Position numbers and translations under genes: made by a program
The notes under the pieces: model-generated
The model's input: only the letters and a program-made list of their open reading frames with translations
Database searches by the model: none
Told to the model about the DNA's origin: nothing
From: Streptomyces piniterrae
GTDB taxonomy: Bacteria; Actinomycetota; Actinomycetes; Streptomycetales; Streptomycetaceae
Direction: 5' to 3'
DNA: 64,000 nt
Assembly (NCBI RefSeq): GCF_005048155.1
Contig: NZ_SUMB01000001.1
Location: 496,001-560,000, forward strand
Part shown: positions 24,196 to 35,744 of the stretch, in pieces
How the letters are laid out: each line of letters begins with the position of its first letter
How positions within the stretch are numbered: the first letter of the stretch is position 1

Positions 24196-26379
24196 TCACC
24201 CCAGCCCCGGGATCCCCGAGATCAGCACATCGATGAGCTTGATGCCGACGAACGGGGCGATCAGACCGCCCAGTCCGTAGCGGGTGAGGTTGCGGCGCAG
24301 CAGGTCATGGGCGGACGACGGGGTGTAGCGCACTCCGCGGAGCGCCAGTGGGATCAGCGCGATGATGATCAGCGCGTTGAAGATGATCGCCGAGGTGATC
24401 GCCGAGGTCGGGCTGTGCAGGCCCATGATGTTGAGTGCGGAGAGGCCCGGATAGACGCCGGCGAACATCGCGGGGATGATCGCGAAGTACTTCGCGACGT
24501 CGTTGGTGATCGAGAAGGTGGTCAGCGCGCCCCGGGTGATCAGCAGCTGCTTGCCGATCTCGACGACCTCGATGAGCTTGGTCGGGTCGGAGTCCAGGTC
24601 CACCATGTTCCCGGCCTCCTTGGCGGCCGAGGTACCGGTGTTCATGGCCACGCCGACATCCGCCTGGGCGAGCGCCGGTGCGTCGTTGGTCCCGTCGCCC
24701 GTCATCGCGACCAGCTTGCCGCCCTCCTGCTCCTGCGTGATCAGGGCGAGTTTGTCCTCGGGGGTGGCCTCGGCGAGGTAGTCGTCCACCCCCGCCTCCT
24801 GCGCGATGGCCCTGGCCGTCAGCGGATTGTCACCGGTGATCATCACCGTACGGATGCCCATCCGCCGCAGTTCGGCGAAGCGTTCGTGGATGCCGTCCTT
24901 GACGACGTCCTTGAGATGGATGACGCCGAGCACCCGCGGCCCGTACCGGTCGTGCACCGCCACCAGCAGCGGGGTGCCGCCGGACGCCGCGATCGCATCG
25001 GTGAACAGCCGTGCCTCGGCCGGCACTTCACCCCCGTGCAGCGCCACCCAGTCGATGACCTGGGCGGCCGCGCCCTTGCGGATCGCGACCCCCGATCTGT
25101 CGGCCCAGCGCAGATCGACACCGCTCATCCGGGTCAGCGCGCTGAACTCGACATAGTCGGCGTGCTCCAGCTCCCCCTCGGCGGGCTGCCGCAGCCCGTA
25201 CTTGTTCTTGGCGAGAACGACGACGGAGCGGCCCTCCGGCGTCTCGTCCGCCAGCGACGACAGCTGGGCGGCGTCCGCGAGTTGCAGTTCGTCGAGGCCG
25301 GGCAGCGGCACGAACGCCACCGCCTCCCGGTTGCCGAGGGTGATGGTGCCGGTCTTGTCGAGCATCAGGGTGTTGATGTCGCCGGCCGCCTCGACCGCAC
25401 GGCCCGACATGGCCAGGACGTTGCGCTGCACGAGGCGGTCCATGCCGGCGATGCCGATGGCGGAGAGCAGCGCGCCGATCGTCGTCGGTATCAGCGTGAC
25501 GAGCAGCGCCACCAGCACCGTCGTCGACTGGACCGCGCCGGCGTACGACGCCATCGGCTGCACCGTGACGACGACCAGGATGAAGACGATGGTGAGCGCG
25601 GCGAGCAGGATGTGCAGCGCGATCTCGTTCGGGGTCCGCTGCCGGGTCGCGCCCTCGACCAGCGCGATCATCCGGTCCAGGAAGGACTGCCCGGGGCGCG
25701 AGGTGACCCGTACGACCAGGCGGTCGGACAGCACCCGGGTGCCGCCGGTGACGCCGGACCGGTCGCCGCCAGACTCGCGGATGACCGGCGCGGATTCGCC
25801 GGTGACCGCCGACTCGTCGACCGCCGCCACCCCGTCGACCACATCGCCGTCCGCCGGGATCACCTCGCCCGCCTCGACCACCACGAAGTCGAAGGGCTGT
25901 AGATCAGCGGCGGGCAGCGTCTCGGTCTCGGCGCCGCGGAGGTCGATGCCGACCCGCCAGTTGTTGCGCAGCCGCCGGGCGACGGTGTCCGTACGCGTCC
26001 TGCGCAGCGTCTCGGCCTGCGCCCTGCCGCGGCCCTCGGCGACCGCCTCCGCGAGGTTGGCGAAGACCACCGTCAGCCAGAGCCAGCCACTGATCACCCA
26101 GGCGAAGACGGACGGGGTGAGGACGGCCGAGAGCGTGGTGAGGACCGCCCCGCAGGCGACGACGAACAGCACCGGCTTGGTGGCCAGCGCCCGCGGATGC
26201 AGTTTGCGCAGCGCCTCGGGGAACGACGTCAGCAGCGACTTCGGGTCGAAGAGCCCGCCGGGCCTGCTCCTTCGCCGTCCCCGGCCGCCGGGCGCCGGGG
26301 CGCCCCCGTAAGGCGTGGGCGCCGCCGGATCCGTCGAGGGCGTCGGCGCCGGGGAAGCGTGGGGCGGGGCGGGAAGCAT
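24196..26379 (-). CDS. kdpB: Orphan KdpB, potassium-transporting ATPase subunit B
   Basis: 727 residues. It has P-type features: the actuator motif [19 protein letters not shown], the KdpB-specific membrane helix [21 protein letters not shown], phosphorylation site [15 protein letters not shown], and [21 protein letters not shown] with [19 protein letters not shown] Pro-rich 50-residue N-terminal extension is unusual. The ATG at 26379 is chosen; the upstream frame lacks homology. No kdpA, kdpC or kdpF is adjacent: upstream is a divergent VOC gene and downstream a convergent permease. KdpB normally needs KdpA to move K+, so the partner must be elsewhere or different. Confidence 0.93.
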   Translation of the reverse strand: MLPAPPHASPAPTPSTDPAAPTPYGGAPAPGGRGRRRSRPGGLFDPKSLLTSFPEALRKLHPRALATKPVLFVVACGAVLTTLSAVLTPSVFAWVISGWLWLTVVFANLAEAVAEGRGRAQAETLRRTRTDTVARRLRNNWRVGIDLRGAETETLPAADLQPFDFVVVEAGEVIPADGDVVDGVAAVDESAVTGESAPVIRESGGDRSGVTGGTRVLSDRLVVRVTSRPGQSFLDRMIALVEGATRQRTPNEIALHILLAALTIVFILVVVTVQPMASYAGAVQSTTVLVALLVTLIPTTIGALLSAIGIAGMDRLVQRNVLAMSGRAVEAAGDINTLMLDKTGTITLGNREAVAFVPLPGLDELQLADAAQLSSLADETPEGRSVVVLAKNKYGLRQPAEGELEHADYVEFSALTRMSGVDLRWADRSGVAIRKGAAAQVIDWVALHGGEVPAEARLFTDAIAASGGTPLLVAVHDRYGPRVLGVIHLKDVVKDGIHERFAELRRMGIRTVMITGDNPLTARAIAQEAGVDDYLAEATPEDKLALITQEQEGGKLVAMTGDGTNDAPALAQADVGVAMNTGTSAAKEAGNMVDLDSDPTKLIEVVEIGKQLLITRGALTTFSITNDVAKYFAIIPAMFAGVYPGLSALNIMGLHSPTSAITSAIIFNALIIIALIPLALRGVRYTPSSAHDLLRRNLTRYGLGGLIAPFVGIKLIDVLISGIPGLG

Positions 26380-26636
26380 GGGGAGACCTTCTGGGAGGGC
26401 GGCCGCCGGCCGGTGGGGGCGGCGGGATGGGACGGCGCAACGGAATCTATGACCTGGCAGAGCGGGGAGCGCCGTCCCGGGAGAGGTATTTGCGCGCCCC
26501 TTGCGCCTCTCTTGCGGGTCCCTTACGGGGCGCCGCACCCGCCCCGATCACCGGCGCCCGCCCCAGGCGGCCGCATGCGCGGATCCGCGGTCGCTGGCAA
26601 AGTGAAGAGGGGTGCGAGCTCAGGAGGCGCATTGCC

Positions 26637-27491
26637 ATGTCGGCCACCGGTTCGGTCACTGCGGTACGCGGCACCGGCACCACTGCGGTACAAGGCGCGC
26701 CATGCTGGGTGACCTTGATGACGCACGATCTGCCGGCCGCACAGGCCTTCTACAGCGAGGTCCTCGGCTGGCGCTTCCGGCCCGGCACGCTGGGGGTGGA
26801 GTTCTCCATCGCGCTGGCCGACCGGCAGCCGGTCGCCGGGATCGGGGCGCTCTCACCGAGCTGGCGGGTGGCGGTGGCCTGGATGCCGTACTTCGCGGTG
26901 ACCAGCGCGGACGAGACCGCCGCCCGGATCCTGGAGCGGGGCGCCACGGTCGCCGTCGGACCGCTGGAGGTGGGCGACGGGCGCGCCGCCATAGCCGCCG
27001 ACCGCGATGGCGCGGTCTTCGGGCTGTGGCAGGGCCAGACCCTGTCCTGGGCCGTCGGGCAGGGTGCCGCGCCGGCCTGCCTGGAACTGCGTACGCGGGA
27101 CGCCTTCGACGCCGCCATCTTCTACGCGGAGGTGCTGGGCTGGGCTTCCGGCTTGCCGGGCACCTGCGATGTCACCTACGAGCACGACGAGGTGATCGTC
27201 CGCGACGGCGAACAGACCGTGGCGGCGCTGCGCGGCGGCGGAGTCGAGACCGCACCGGACCCGCATATCCGGCCCCGCTGGCACGTCCACTTCCCGGTCA
27301 CGGACATCGAGAGGGTCACCGCGACGGCTGTGGCGGCGGGCGGTGTGGTCATGCCGGTGACGCCGACGGCGGACAGCATGGGATGCCAGGCGGTCATCCG
27401 TGACCCGGACGGGGGACTGTTCACGGTCTCCACCCCGCAGGGGCCCGGACTGGTGACGGGCAGGGCCGTCAGTCACCCGGCTCCGGTGTGA
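26637..27491 (+). CDS. Two-domain VOC (glyoxalase-fold) protein
   Basis: 284 residues, ATG with AGGAGG upstream. Two vicinal-oxygen-chelate modules, one starting at CWVTLMTHDLPAAQAFYSEV and the second at CLELRTRDAFDAAIFYAEVL, end in the typical AVIRDPDGGLFTVSTP. Members of this architecture are often called hydroxylases or antibiotic-resistance/lyase proteins, but the reaction cannot be assigned. The end overlaps the 3' end of the convergent DUF5709 gene by 23 bases. Confidence 0.88.
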   Translation: MSATGSVTAVRGTGTTAVQGAPCWVTLMTHDLPAAQAFYSEVLGWRFRPGTLGVEFSIALADRQPVAGIGALSPSWRVAVAWMPYFAVTSADETAARILERGATVAVGPLEVGDGRAAIAADRDGAVFGLWQGQTLSWAVGQGAAPACLELRTRDAFDAAIFYAEVLGWASGLPGTCDVTYEHDEVIVRDGEQTVAALRGGGVETAPDPHIRPRWHVHFPVTDIERVTATAVAAGGVVMPVTPTADSMGCQAVIRDPDGGLFTVSTPQGPGLVTGRAVSHPAPV

Positions 27492-27930
27492 TGTGCACCG
27501 CGGCCTCTTCCGCGGATGCCGCACCGCCGTCGATTCCCACATCGCGCGCGACGATGTCATTGCTGTTGCCCAGCGGGAATCCCTGGTCCGAGCCCACGAT
27601 CCGGCCGGCCCGCCGGTCGCCGACCTCCTCGTCCACGGGCTCGCCGTCACCGCCGGGCTGGTCGCCGATGCCGTCGCCGTCGGGCACCGCGATGTCCGGC
27701 AATTCCTTGGCCAGCCGCTGATCGAGGGTTTCGCCGTCGTGCTGCTCCTGTGCGGTGGTCCCCGGATGATTCACCACGAAGGGTCTCTCGGGTGGTGAGT
27801 AGCCTTCGTCCAGAATCTGATCGAGCCCCGGCTCGTCGAGGGCATTTTCCATATCCAGGTCGTCGGGGTAGTCCTGCGGATCGGATCTGGACGGCTGATA
27901 TACCTCATCGCCCATCGCGTCGTCGGACAT
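27469..27930 (-). CDS. DUF5709 family protein
   Basis: 153 residues, ATG with AAGGAGAG upstream. It is very acidic: GDEVYQPSRSDPQDYPDD, LDEGYSPPERPFVVNHPGTT, DGETLDQRLAKELPDIAVPD, ending in a GNSNDIVARDVG segment and EEAAVHI. The LDEGYSPPERP motif identifies the DUF5709 family, known mainly from Streptomyces and of unknown function. It is probably cytoplasmic and largely disordered. Confidence 0.85.
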   Translation of the reverse strand: MSDDAMGDEVYQPSRSDPQDYPDDLDMENALDEPGLDQILDEGYSPPERPFVVNHPGTTAQEQHDGETLDQRLAKELPDIAVPDGDGIGDQPGGDGEPVDEEVGDRRAGRIVGSDQGFPLGNSNDIVARDVGIDGGAASAEEAAVHITPEPGD

Positions 27931-28159
27931 GGCCGCTCTCCTTCTGCGGATGTGGGCTCAGACGGTCTGCCGAGTCCGTGCGGAACGCTGAAGACTTCGC
28001 GTCCTTCACCTGGTCAACATTCTCGTCCACTTGCCCACCGCGCGGTAATCCGGAGAGCGGCGCGCCCGGCGGAACACGGCCGCGGCCGGTCGTGCCGCGG
28101 CGGGACGGCGTCGGCCGCACGGGTGGCGGCCGCGCCGGTCCGCCAGGAGCCCGGAGTCG

Positions 28160-28576
28160 TCAGCCGCGGCGCTCTTCGGTTCCGAGCCCGAGGGACTCGG
28201 CGATGCTCTGCACATTGCCGTAGCGCTCGTTCTTCGGGAGCCGCTCGGCCAGGGCGATCAATTCGTCCGGTGCGTTGTTGCGCCGGAGGGTGGCGATGAT
28301 GGTGCTCCTGCCCGCCGGGTAGACGCTCCGGCCGAGGTGCTGGGCGAGCTCGGAACGCACACCGACATCCTGCGCGGTCATTCCGCGCGGCGCGGCACCC
28401 GTGAACACCGTGTCCGGATTCCAGGGTGTCACCAGCGGTTCTCCGCCCGCCGGTTGGAGATCCCGCTCTTCCTCCGCCCGCACGGACCGGTCTCCCGCGA
28501 GTTCTCCCCGCATCAGCTTTTTCAGCACGTCGTCCCGGGCGGGGCCGACCTTCTCCATACCGTGTTCCATGACCAT
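28160..28576 (-). CDS. DUF2795 protein
   Basis: 138 residues; the ATG at 28576 has GGAGGG five bases upstream. It contains [20 protein letters not shown] and the C-terminal [20 protein letters not shown] and [20 protein letters not shown], as in DUF2795 proteins of Streptomyces. No signal or membrane segment. The function is unknown; from memory such genes often lie near stress genes. Confidence 0.8.
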   Translation of the reverse strand: MVMEHGMEKVGPARDDVLKKLMRGELAGDRSVRAEEERDLQPAGGEPLVTPWNPDTVFTGAAPRGMTAQDVGVRSELAQHLGRSVYPAGRSTIIATLRRNNAPDELIALAERLPKNERYGNVQSIAESLGLGTEERRG

Positions 28577-28827
28577 TTCCGCCCTCCAGGGTTGTACGCC
28601 CCTACTAGGCCGGACACTCGTTGGGCCGGTCAGGTCGTCGGCCGAGACCGAGTGCCCCTGTATCCCTCTATCGTTCCGCAATAACAGCCGGCCAGCAGAG
28701 AATCAACGGCTGGTACCGGACACCGCACGGGCGCACACGGTACGTGACCGCGAAAAGGCCCGGCAGGGTGTCCCGGGCGGGAACCGGATATCGTGGATCA
28801 CCGCGGTTTCCTGCGGAAAGGAAGAAA
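28577..28827. other. Promoter region of the fluoride operon
   Basis: 251 bases between divergent genes. A small hairpin (TTTCC-TGC-GGAAA) sits directly ahead of the crcB ribosome site. I looked for a fluoride (crcB) riboswitch and did not find its conserved GGNGATGG and CTGATGA elements. Confidence 0.4.
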
Positions 28828-29271
28828 TTGCTGCGGGGGCAGTGGCCGGTGCTGGGAGTCGTGGCGCTCGGCGGTGCGCTGGGCGCGTCCGCCCGCTACG
28901 GCGCGTCGCTGCTGTGGCCGACGGCCGCCGGGGCGTTCCCCTGGACCACCCTGATCGTCAACGCCACCGGGTGCGCCGTGATCGGCGTTTTCATGGTGGT
29001 GATCACCGATGTGTGGGCGGCCCACCGCCTGGTACGCCCCTTCTTCGGCACCGGCGTCCTCGGCGGCTTCACCACCTTCTCCACCTACGCGGCCGACATC
29101 CAGCAGCTGATGGCGGCGGGCCGGGCCGGGACCGGGCTGGCGTATCTGGCCCTCACCCTGGTCGCGGCGCTGGCGTCCGTGTGGATCGCGGCGTCGCTCA
29201 CCCGCCGTGCCGTCGAGCGGCGCCGGCACACCGAGCCGCATCGGCACCTCGTCGAGTGGAGGCAGAAGTGA
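28828..29271 (+). CDS. crcB: Fluoride channel subunit CrcB/Fluc
   Basis: 147 residues. I chose the TTG at 28828 because AAGGAAG lies just upstream and no ATG gives a plausible start. Fluc features are [33 protein letters not shown] (the Asn of the pore) and [18 protein letters not shown] (Phe-box and central Na+-site region). Four membrane helices. The stop overlaps the next gene in GTGA. Paired crcB genes of this kind make heterodimeric F- exporters in Gram-positives. Confidence 0.92.
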   Translation: MLRGQWPVLGVVALGGALGASARYGASLLWPTAAGAFPWTTLIVNATGCAVIGVFMVVITDVWAAHRLVRPFFGTGVLGGFTTFSTYAADIQQLMAAGRAGTGLAYLALTLVAALASVWIAASLTRRAVERRRHTEPHRHLVEWRQK

Positions 29272-29624
29272 AGACCACCGGACCGGCCCTGCGCGCGACG
29301 ATCTACGTCGGCGAGAACGACACCTGGCACCACAAGCCCCTGTTCTCCGAGATCGTGCACCGTGCGCACCAGGCCGGGCTGTCCGGGGCCTCGGTCTTCC
29401 GCGGCATCGAGGGATTCGGCGCCTCATCCGTGATTCACACCAGCCGGCTGCTCTCGCTGAGCGAGGACCTCCCGGTCGCCGTCGTCCTCGTCGACAGCGA
29501 GGAGCGGATCCGCGGCTTCCTCCCGCTGCTGGACGAACTGCTGGGGGACGGCCGGCGGGACGGCCTGGTGGTCCTCGACGCCTGCGAGACCATCCGGTAC
29601 GGGCGCGACAAGGGGACGCGGTGA
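29268..29624 (+). CDS. DUF190 protein in fluoride operon
   Basis: 118 residues from a GTG overlapping the crcB stop. Its sequence ([54 protein letters not shown]) is the DUF190 family, PII-like in fold and commonly found between crcB genes. It likely regulates or assembles the channel; the biochemical role is unproven. Confidence 0.92.
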   Translation: MKTTGPALRATIYVGENDTWHHKPLFSEIVHRAHQAGLSGASVFRGIEGFGASSVIHTSRLLSLSEDLPVAVVLVDSEERIRGFLPLLDELLGDGRRDGLVVLDACETIRYGRDKGTR

Positions 29625-29995
29625 ACTGGCTGTTGGTCATCGCCGGGGCGGCGGTCGGCGCGCCGCTGCGCTATCTCACCGACCGCGCCGTCCAGGCCCG
29701 GCACGACACGGTCTTCCCCTGGGGCACCTTCACCGTCAATGTCGTGGGGTGCCTGGTCCTCGGCCTGACAACCGGCGCGCTGACCTACGGGGCGGCCTCC
29801 TCGCACGTCCAACTGCTCCTGGGCACCGGCCTCTGCGGGGCCCTGACGACCTACTCCACCTTCTCGTACGAGACTCTCCGGCTGGCCGAGGACGGTGCGC
29901 GCTTCCTCGCCGCGGCGAATGTCGCCGCGAGCCTGGTGGCCGGGCTCGGCGCCGCCTTCGCGGGCGCGGCGCTGGCGGAAGCGGTGTGGGGATAG
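29621..29995 (+). CDS. crcB: Fluoride channel subunit CrcB/Fluc, second copy
   Basis: 124 residues from a GTG overlapping the DUF190 stop. [28 protein letters not shown] and [20 protein letters not shown] match Fluc. With the first subunit it probably forms the dual-topology heterodimer. The stop codon lies within a 21-base tandem duplication. Confidence 0.92.
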   Translation: MNWLLVIAGAAVGAPLRYLTDRAVQARHDTVFPWGTFTVNVVGCLVLGLTTGALTYGAASSHVQLLLGTGLCGALTTYSTFSYETLRLAEDGARFLAAANVAASLVAGLGAAFAGAALAEAVWG

Positions 29996-30015
29996 GCGGA
30001 AACGGTGTGGGGATA
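29974..30015. repeat. 21-base tandem duplication across the crcB stop
   Basis: The unit GGCGGAAGCGGTGTGGGGAT+A occurs at 29974-29994 and again at 29995-30015 with one change (AGC to AAC), followed by GGCGGA. Both copies carry TAG in the same frame. It appears to be a recent slippage duplication. The rest of the interval to 30212 shows only the ribosome site of the next gene. Confidence 0.85.
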
Positions 30016-30212
30016 GGCGGACGCCGCATCGGGCGGGCCCCCGCCCACCCCCTCGGCCTCGCCGTCCGTATCGGCCTCACGTACCACCCGACTTCCGCCG
30101 CGCGGCGGAGCGCGACCGGCCTGAGGGGCGATGTGCCGGTGTGGTCGCGGACGGCACCGTGGTGAGCGGCCGGGGATCCCCGGCCACGACGCCACTTCCA
30201 CTGGAGGAAGCC

Positions 30213-30821
30213 ATGTCCCGGGTTCGCCTGCGCCGTCCCCTCGTCGCCGCCGCCACGGCCCTCACCGTCGGCGCGGCGGCCGCGCTGACCCTCGGTACGA
30301 CGGGCGCGGCCACCGCGGCCGGAGCCGGCACCCAGGCCGCCCCGCACACCACCCCGCACACCGCCGACGGACCGCTGCTCAAGGGCTCCGCCAAGCTCGA
30401 GCGCCAGCCGGGCGACAACGTCCACTTCACGTTCGACGCCCATGGCTTCGCCGACAAGGCGCGCGGCACCTTCTACGTCAGCCACTACGTCGGCAAGAAC
30501 TGGGGCGGCTACATGAAGGGCCGTATCGACTGCCTGCTGACGGGCGGCCCGGTCGCCGTCGCCACCGGCATCGTGACCGAGTCGCGCTTCAAGAACACAC
30601 CCGGGATGCCGGAAGTCGGCGACCTCAAGGGCAAGCGGTTCGGCTTCACCGTGCTCGACGACGGCAAGAAGGACCGGCTGGGCTACAGCTGGGCCATGGA
30701 CGGCCTGCCGACGGACAGCGTCGGCAAGTGCCTGGGCTCCGCCCCCATCGAGACGCTGGAGAAGGGGGACTACAAGGTGCACCACTGGATGCCGTCACGC
30801 GAGGCCGCCGTCAAGCACTGA
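30213..30821 (+). CDS. Secreted protein of unknown function
   Basis: 202 residues, ATG with GGAGGA upstream. A signal peptide (RLRRPLVAAATALTVGAAAA, cleaved near ATAA) precedes a mature domain of about 165 residues with FTFDAHGFADKARGTFYVSH, MKGRIDCLLTGGPVAVATGI and KGKRFGFTVLDDGKKDRLGY. Two cysteines could form a disulfide. The pattern resembles Streptomyces secreted beta-rich proteins described only as hypothetical. It stands alone and is followed by a strong terminator. Confidence 0.78.
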   Translation: MSRVRLRRPLVAAATALTVGAAAALTLGTTGAATAAGAGTQAAPHTTPHTADGPLLKGSAKLERQPGDNVHFTFDAHGFADKARGTFYVSHYVGKNWGGYMKGRIDCLLTGGPVAVATGIVTESRFKNTPGMPEVGDLKGKRFGFTVLDDGKKDRLGYSWAMDGLPTDSVGKCLGSAPIETLEKGDYKVHHWMPSREAAVKH

Positions 30822-30830
30822 GCCGAAGGC

Positions 30831-30870
30831 CCAGGGCCTGTCCGACGGGCCATGGCCGGACAGGCCCTGG
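30831..30870. terminator. Bidirectional hairpin terminator
   Basis: CCAGGGCCTGTCCG at 30831-30844 pairs perfectly with 30857-30870 across a 12-base loop. It sits between the convergent secreted-protein and aspartase genes. The CAGGGCCTGTCCG-type stem recurs at 46912 and, imperfectly, near 42610. Confidence 0.85.
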
Positions 30871-30875
30871 TGGGC

Positions 30876-32294
<1,419 letters not shown>

Positions 32295-32357
32295 GACGCG
32301 GGTGTTCCTTTGTGAGGTGGTGCGTGGGTGGTGGTTCGTGGATCCGGGGAGGCGGTG

Positions 32358-33371
32358 TTACGTGGCGAGTGCGCCGGCCGCCCGCAGGGTGCCGACCGGC
32401 CGGCCGCCCCCGATGACCGGGGTGGTGGCGAACTCGGCGAGGAGCTGCGGATCGACTCCGCACCGGGCGAGGGCGGCCGCGGTCACCGGCATCCGGGCCC
32501 GGTCGGCGCCGTCGGCGATCTTCACGCCGACCGCCCGCCCGTCCGGCAGCGCCGCGATCTGCACGCCCTCGAAGCCGTCCTTGGCCACCAGGCCGGGCAG
32601 CGCCCGCACCAGCCGGGCGACATCGCGCCCGCTTCCGGAAACCATCTCCGGGTGCTTGCGCATCGCCTGCCCGACCCGGCCCTCCTCGGTGTCGGGGGCG
32701 GCCGTGGCGATCCGGGCGGCGGCTCGGGTCAGGCCGTGCAACGACACCGAGAACAGCGGCGCGCCGCAGCCGTCGACGGTCACCCGGGCGATGCCCTGGC
32801 CGGTGAGGTCCGCCACGGCGGCGGCTATCTCCCGCTGCAACGGGTGGTCGGGGTCGAGATAGTCGTCCAGGCTCCAGCCCCGGGCCCGAGCCGTCATCAA
32901 CATGGCGGCGTGCTTGCCCGAACAGTTCTGGGCGAGCCGGCTCGGGCCGAGGCCGTGCCGCAGCCACTCCTCCCGTTCCGCGACGCCGTACGGCAGATCG
33001 GGGACATTGCGCAGATCGCGCTCGGCCAGCCCGGCGGTGTCCAGGATCCGCCGGGCCGTCGCCAGGTGCGGCGCCTCGCCGGAGTGGCTGGCCGCGACGA
33101 GCGCCAGCGCCGCGTCGTCCAGCGGCGGCAGGCCCGCGCGCAGCAGGCCCACCGCCTGGACCGGCTTGAGCGCCGAGCGCGGATAGCACGCGGCCTCGAT
33201 GTCGCCGGCCTGGAACGCCACGCTGCCGTCCGCGGCCAGTACGACGACCGAGCCGTGGTGGACGCCCTCGACGACGCCTCCGCGCACGACATGGGCGACC
33301 GGCACATGGGCCGGTTCGCGGATGACGGGCGGCTCGCCCGGGACGCGGATCGGCAGAGTGGTGTGACTCAT
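32358..33371 (-). CDS. Asparaginase II-like (ReAV-type) L-asparaginase
   Basis: 337 residues; ATG 33371 preceded by GGAAG. This is the Rhizobium-type family, unrelated to E. coli AnsB: YPRSALKPVQAVGLLRAG, AASHSGEAPHL, NCSGKHAAMLMTAR and VTVDGCGAPLFSVSLHGLTR with conserved Ser-Lys pairs (SALK, SGKH) and the Cys of DGCG. It hydrolyses L-asparagine to aspartate and ammonia and feeds aspartase downstream. Confidence 0.92.
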   Translation of the reverse strand: MSHTTLPIRVPGEPPVIREPAHVPVAHVVRGGVVEGVHHGSVVVLAADGSVAFQAGDIEAACYPRSALKPVQAVGLLRAGLPPLDDAALALVAASHSGEAPHLATARRILDTAGLAERDLRNVPDLPYGVAEREEWLRHGLGPSRLAQNCSGKHAAMLMTARARGWSLDDYLDPDHPLQREIAAAVADLTGQGIARVTVDGCGAPLFSVSLHGLTRAAARIATAAPDTEEGRVGQAMRKHPEMVSGSGRDVARLVRALPGLVAKDGFEGVQIAALPDGRAVGVKIADGADRARMPVTAAALARCGVDPQLLAEFATTPVIGGGRPVGTLRAAGALAT

Positions 33372-33408
33372 CTTCAACTTCCGGTTTTCTGCTGGGTGTT
33401 GCTCGGGT

Positions 33409-34917
33409 CTACTTGGTGGTGGTGCTGTCGGTGCCGTCGGCCCGGTCGTACGCCGCCGCGTCCCGCAGGACCCCCACCCGGCGCCGGACCACGAACCAGC
33501 CGCCGACCAGCGCGGCCACGATCGCCGGCAGGCACAGCACGGTCGTCCGGCCGGCCCCGCCGTCGGCCCACATCAGCACCAGCACCGAGGCGAGGAAGAC
33601 CAGCGTCACGATCTCGGTCCACGGGGAGCCGGGGAGCCGGTAGCTCGGGCGGACCGCCAGACCGGCCTGCGTCTTCCGCCAGAACAGCAGATGACAGACC
33701 ATGATCATGGCCCAGGTGCTGAGAATGCCGATCGCCGCGAAGTTCAGCACGATCTCGAACGCCTCGCTCGGCACGACGTAGTTGAGCCCCACGCCCAGCA
33801 CACAGACGCCCGAGGTGAGCAGGATGCCGCCGTACGGGACCTGGCTGCGGCTCATCACGCCGGTGAACCGCGGCGCGGATCCGGACATCGCCATGGAGCG
33901 CAGGATCCGGCCGGTCGAGTAGAGGCCGGAGTTGAGGCTGGACATCGCGGCGGTCAGGACCACCAGGTTCATCACACCGCCGGCCGCGGGCACCCCGACG
34001 TTCGACAGCACGGTCACGAACGGCGACTGGTCGGCCGAGTACTCGTTCCAGGGCAGCAGCATCGCCAGCAGGACCACCGAACCGACGTAGAAGACGGCCA
34101 CCCGCCACATGATGGAGTTGATCGCCTTGGGCATGATCTTCTCCGGCTCCGCGGTCTCGCCCGCGGTGACACCGACCAGCTCGACCGAGGCGTAGGCGAA
34201 GACCACGCCCTGGATGACCAGCAGCATCGCCAGCGTGCCGGTCGGGAAGACACCGCCGTTGTCGGTGATCAGCGACGGGCCGGGGGAGTGGCCGGCCACC
34301 GGGTGCTGGGTGACCAGCAGGAAGATGCCGATCAGCATGAAGACGACCAGCGCACCGACCTTGACGATCGCGAACCAGAACTCCAGCTCACCGAAGATCT
34401 TCACCGATATGAGGTTCACGGTCAGCACGACCGCCAGCGCGATCAGCGCGATCACCCACTGCGGGATGTCGGAGAACATGCCCCAGTAGTGCGTGTACGT
34501 CGCCACCGCCGTGATGTCCGCGATTCCGGTGGTCGCCCAGTTCAGGAAGTACATCCAGCCCGCGACGAACGCCCCCTTCTCGCCGAGGAACTCCCGCGCG
34601 TACGACACGAACGCCCCGGAGGACGGCCGGTGCAGCACCAGCTCGCCCAGCGCGCGGACCACGAGAAAGGCGAAGATGCCGCAGACCGCGTACGCCACCG
34701 CCAGCGACGGACCGGCGCCGGCGAGCCGGCCGCCCGCGCCGAGGAACAGCCCGGTGCCGATGGCCCCGCCGATCGCGATCATGTTGACGTGCCGGGACTT
34801 CAGGGACTTGCTGTAGCCGGCGTCCCCCGCGTCGACATGCCCCCCGGGCCGCTGTCCGTTCGGATGACCTTCCTGATCTTGATGACGCTCCGCCTGCTGG
34901 AGGGATCGCTCGCTCAC
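33409..34917 (-). CDS. ansP: L-asparagine (amino acid) permease
   Basis: 502 residues, GTG start overlapping the regulator stop (GTGA). An amino-acid/polyamine/organocation permease with about 12 helices. The consensus [17 protein letters not shown] begins TM1, and [20 protein letters not shown] and [17 protein letters not shown] are typical of the AnsP/CycA group. The assignment to asparagine rests on its place between a GntR regulator and the asparaginase and aspartase genes. Confidence 0.88.
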   Translation of the reverse strand: MSERSLQQAERHQDQEGHPNGQRPGGHVDAGDAGYSKSLKSRHVNMIAIGGAIGTGLFLGAGGRLAGAGPSLAVAYAVCGIFAFLVVRALGELVLHRPSSGAFVSYAREFLGEKGAFVAGWMYFLNWATTGIADITAVATYTHYWGMFSDIPQWVIALIALAVVLTVNLISVKIFGELEFWFAIVKVGALVVFMLIGIFLLVTQHPVAGHSPGPSLITDNGGVFPTGTLAMLLVIQGVVFAYASVELVGVTAGETAEPEKIMPKAINSIMWRVAVFYVGSVVLLAMLLPWNEYSADQSPFVTVLSNVGVPAAGGVMNLVVLTAAMSSLNSGLYSTGRILRSMAMSGSAPRFTGVMSRSQVPYGGILLTSGVCVLGVGLNYVVPSEAFEIVLNFAAIGILSTWAMIMVCHLLFWRKTQAGLAVRPSYRLPGSPWTEIVTLVFLASVLVLMWADGGAGRTTVLCLPAIVAALVGGWFVVRRRVGVLRDAAAYDRADGTDSTTTK

Positions 34918-35651
34918 GCTTGGTGCTCGCCTTCTTCGGAGGGGTCCGTGCGCGGTGCCGGCCGCACGATGGTGGTCAGCGTCGACTCGACGCGGGCCAG
35001 GTGGTGTGTCATGGCGTCGACCGCGTCCTGCTCGGAACGGTCGATCAGCGCCTCGACGATCGCCCGGTGTTCCCGGTTGGACTGCTCACGCCGTCCGCCC
35101 AGCTCATTGAGGAACGCCGACTGGCGGGCCAGTGCGTCGCGGATCTCCTCGATGACCCTGCGGAAGACCGGGTTCCGGGCCGCCTGCGCGACAGCCAGAT
35201 GGAAGAGGGTGTCCATCGCCACCCATGCGGTGGTGTCGGTCTCCCGCTCCATCCGCTCCACCAGGTGGGTGAGGTGGTCGAGATCCTCGGGCGTACGGCG
35301 CAGTGCCGCGTACCCGGCCACCGGAATCTCCACATGCCGGCGGACCTCCAGGAGGTCGCTGGCCGCGTAGTCGCCGAAGGTCGGATCCTCGGACGGGCCC
35401 TGGGACACGACGAAGGTGCCCTTGCCGGTACGGGAGACCGTGAGCCCCATCGTCTGCAGGGCGCGCAGCGCCTCACGGAGCACCGGGCGGCTCACTTCGA
35501 GTCGGCGGCAGAGCTCCGCCTCCGAGGGCAGCTTGTCGCCGACCGCGTACTCGCCCCGCTCGATGGCGCCGCGCAGATGGGTCAGTACCGCTTCCATCGC
35601 ACTGATCCGCCGGGGCATCTCACCAGCTGTCTGGCTGTCTGACAGGTTCAC
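34914..35651 (-). CDS. GntR/FadR-type regulator of asparagine catabolism
   Basis: About 245 residues from a GTG at 35651. Winged HTH ([40 protein letters not shown]) and an FCD ligand domain with metal-binding His residues ([38 protein letters not shown]). Alternative ATG starts at 35618 and 35597 would place the palindrome CTGTCAGACAG upstream of the gene rather than inside it, which fits autorepression better, so the N-terminus is uncertain. It precedes and overlaps the permease gene. The ligand is probably Asp/Asn. Confidence 0.85.
   Translation of the reverse strand: MNLSDSQTAGEMPRRISAMEAVLTHLRGAIERGEYAVGDKLPSEAELCRRLEVSRPVLREALRALQTMGLTVSRTGKGTFVVSQGPSEDPTFGDYAASDLLEVRRHVEIPVAGYAALRRTPEDLDHLTHLVERMERETDTTAWVAMDTLFHLAVAQAARNPVFRRVIEEIRDALARQSAFLNELGGRREQSNREHRAIVEALIDRSEQDAVDAMTHHLARVESTLTTIVRPAPRTDPSEEGEHQA
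35635..35645. promoter_or_regulatory. Palindromic operator candidate for the FadR-type regulator
   Basis: CTGTCTGACAG is a perfect 11-base palindrome flanked by a further GCTGTCTG direct repeat. FCD regulators bind short palindromes of this size. It overlaps the 5' end of the regulator frame. Confidence 0.45.
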
Positions 35652-35744
35652 CCGGGGATAGTCAGCTGCCCGGGGGAGCGGTGTCAAGGGGTGCGACGCA
35701 GCGGAAACGCGTCGGGGGAGCCCAGGTAGGTGCGGCCGCAGCGC

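Noticed and set aside
22136..24199. 687-codon minus-strand frame over the APC permease
   Set aside because: Low-complexity Gln/Arg/Gly-rich translation opposite a well-conserved membrane protein.
28577..28827. Fluoride riboswitch upstream of the crcB operon
   Set aside because: The conserved pseudoknot elements could not be found, though the crcB genes make it a natural expectation.
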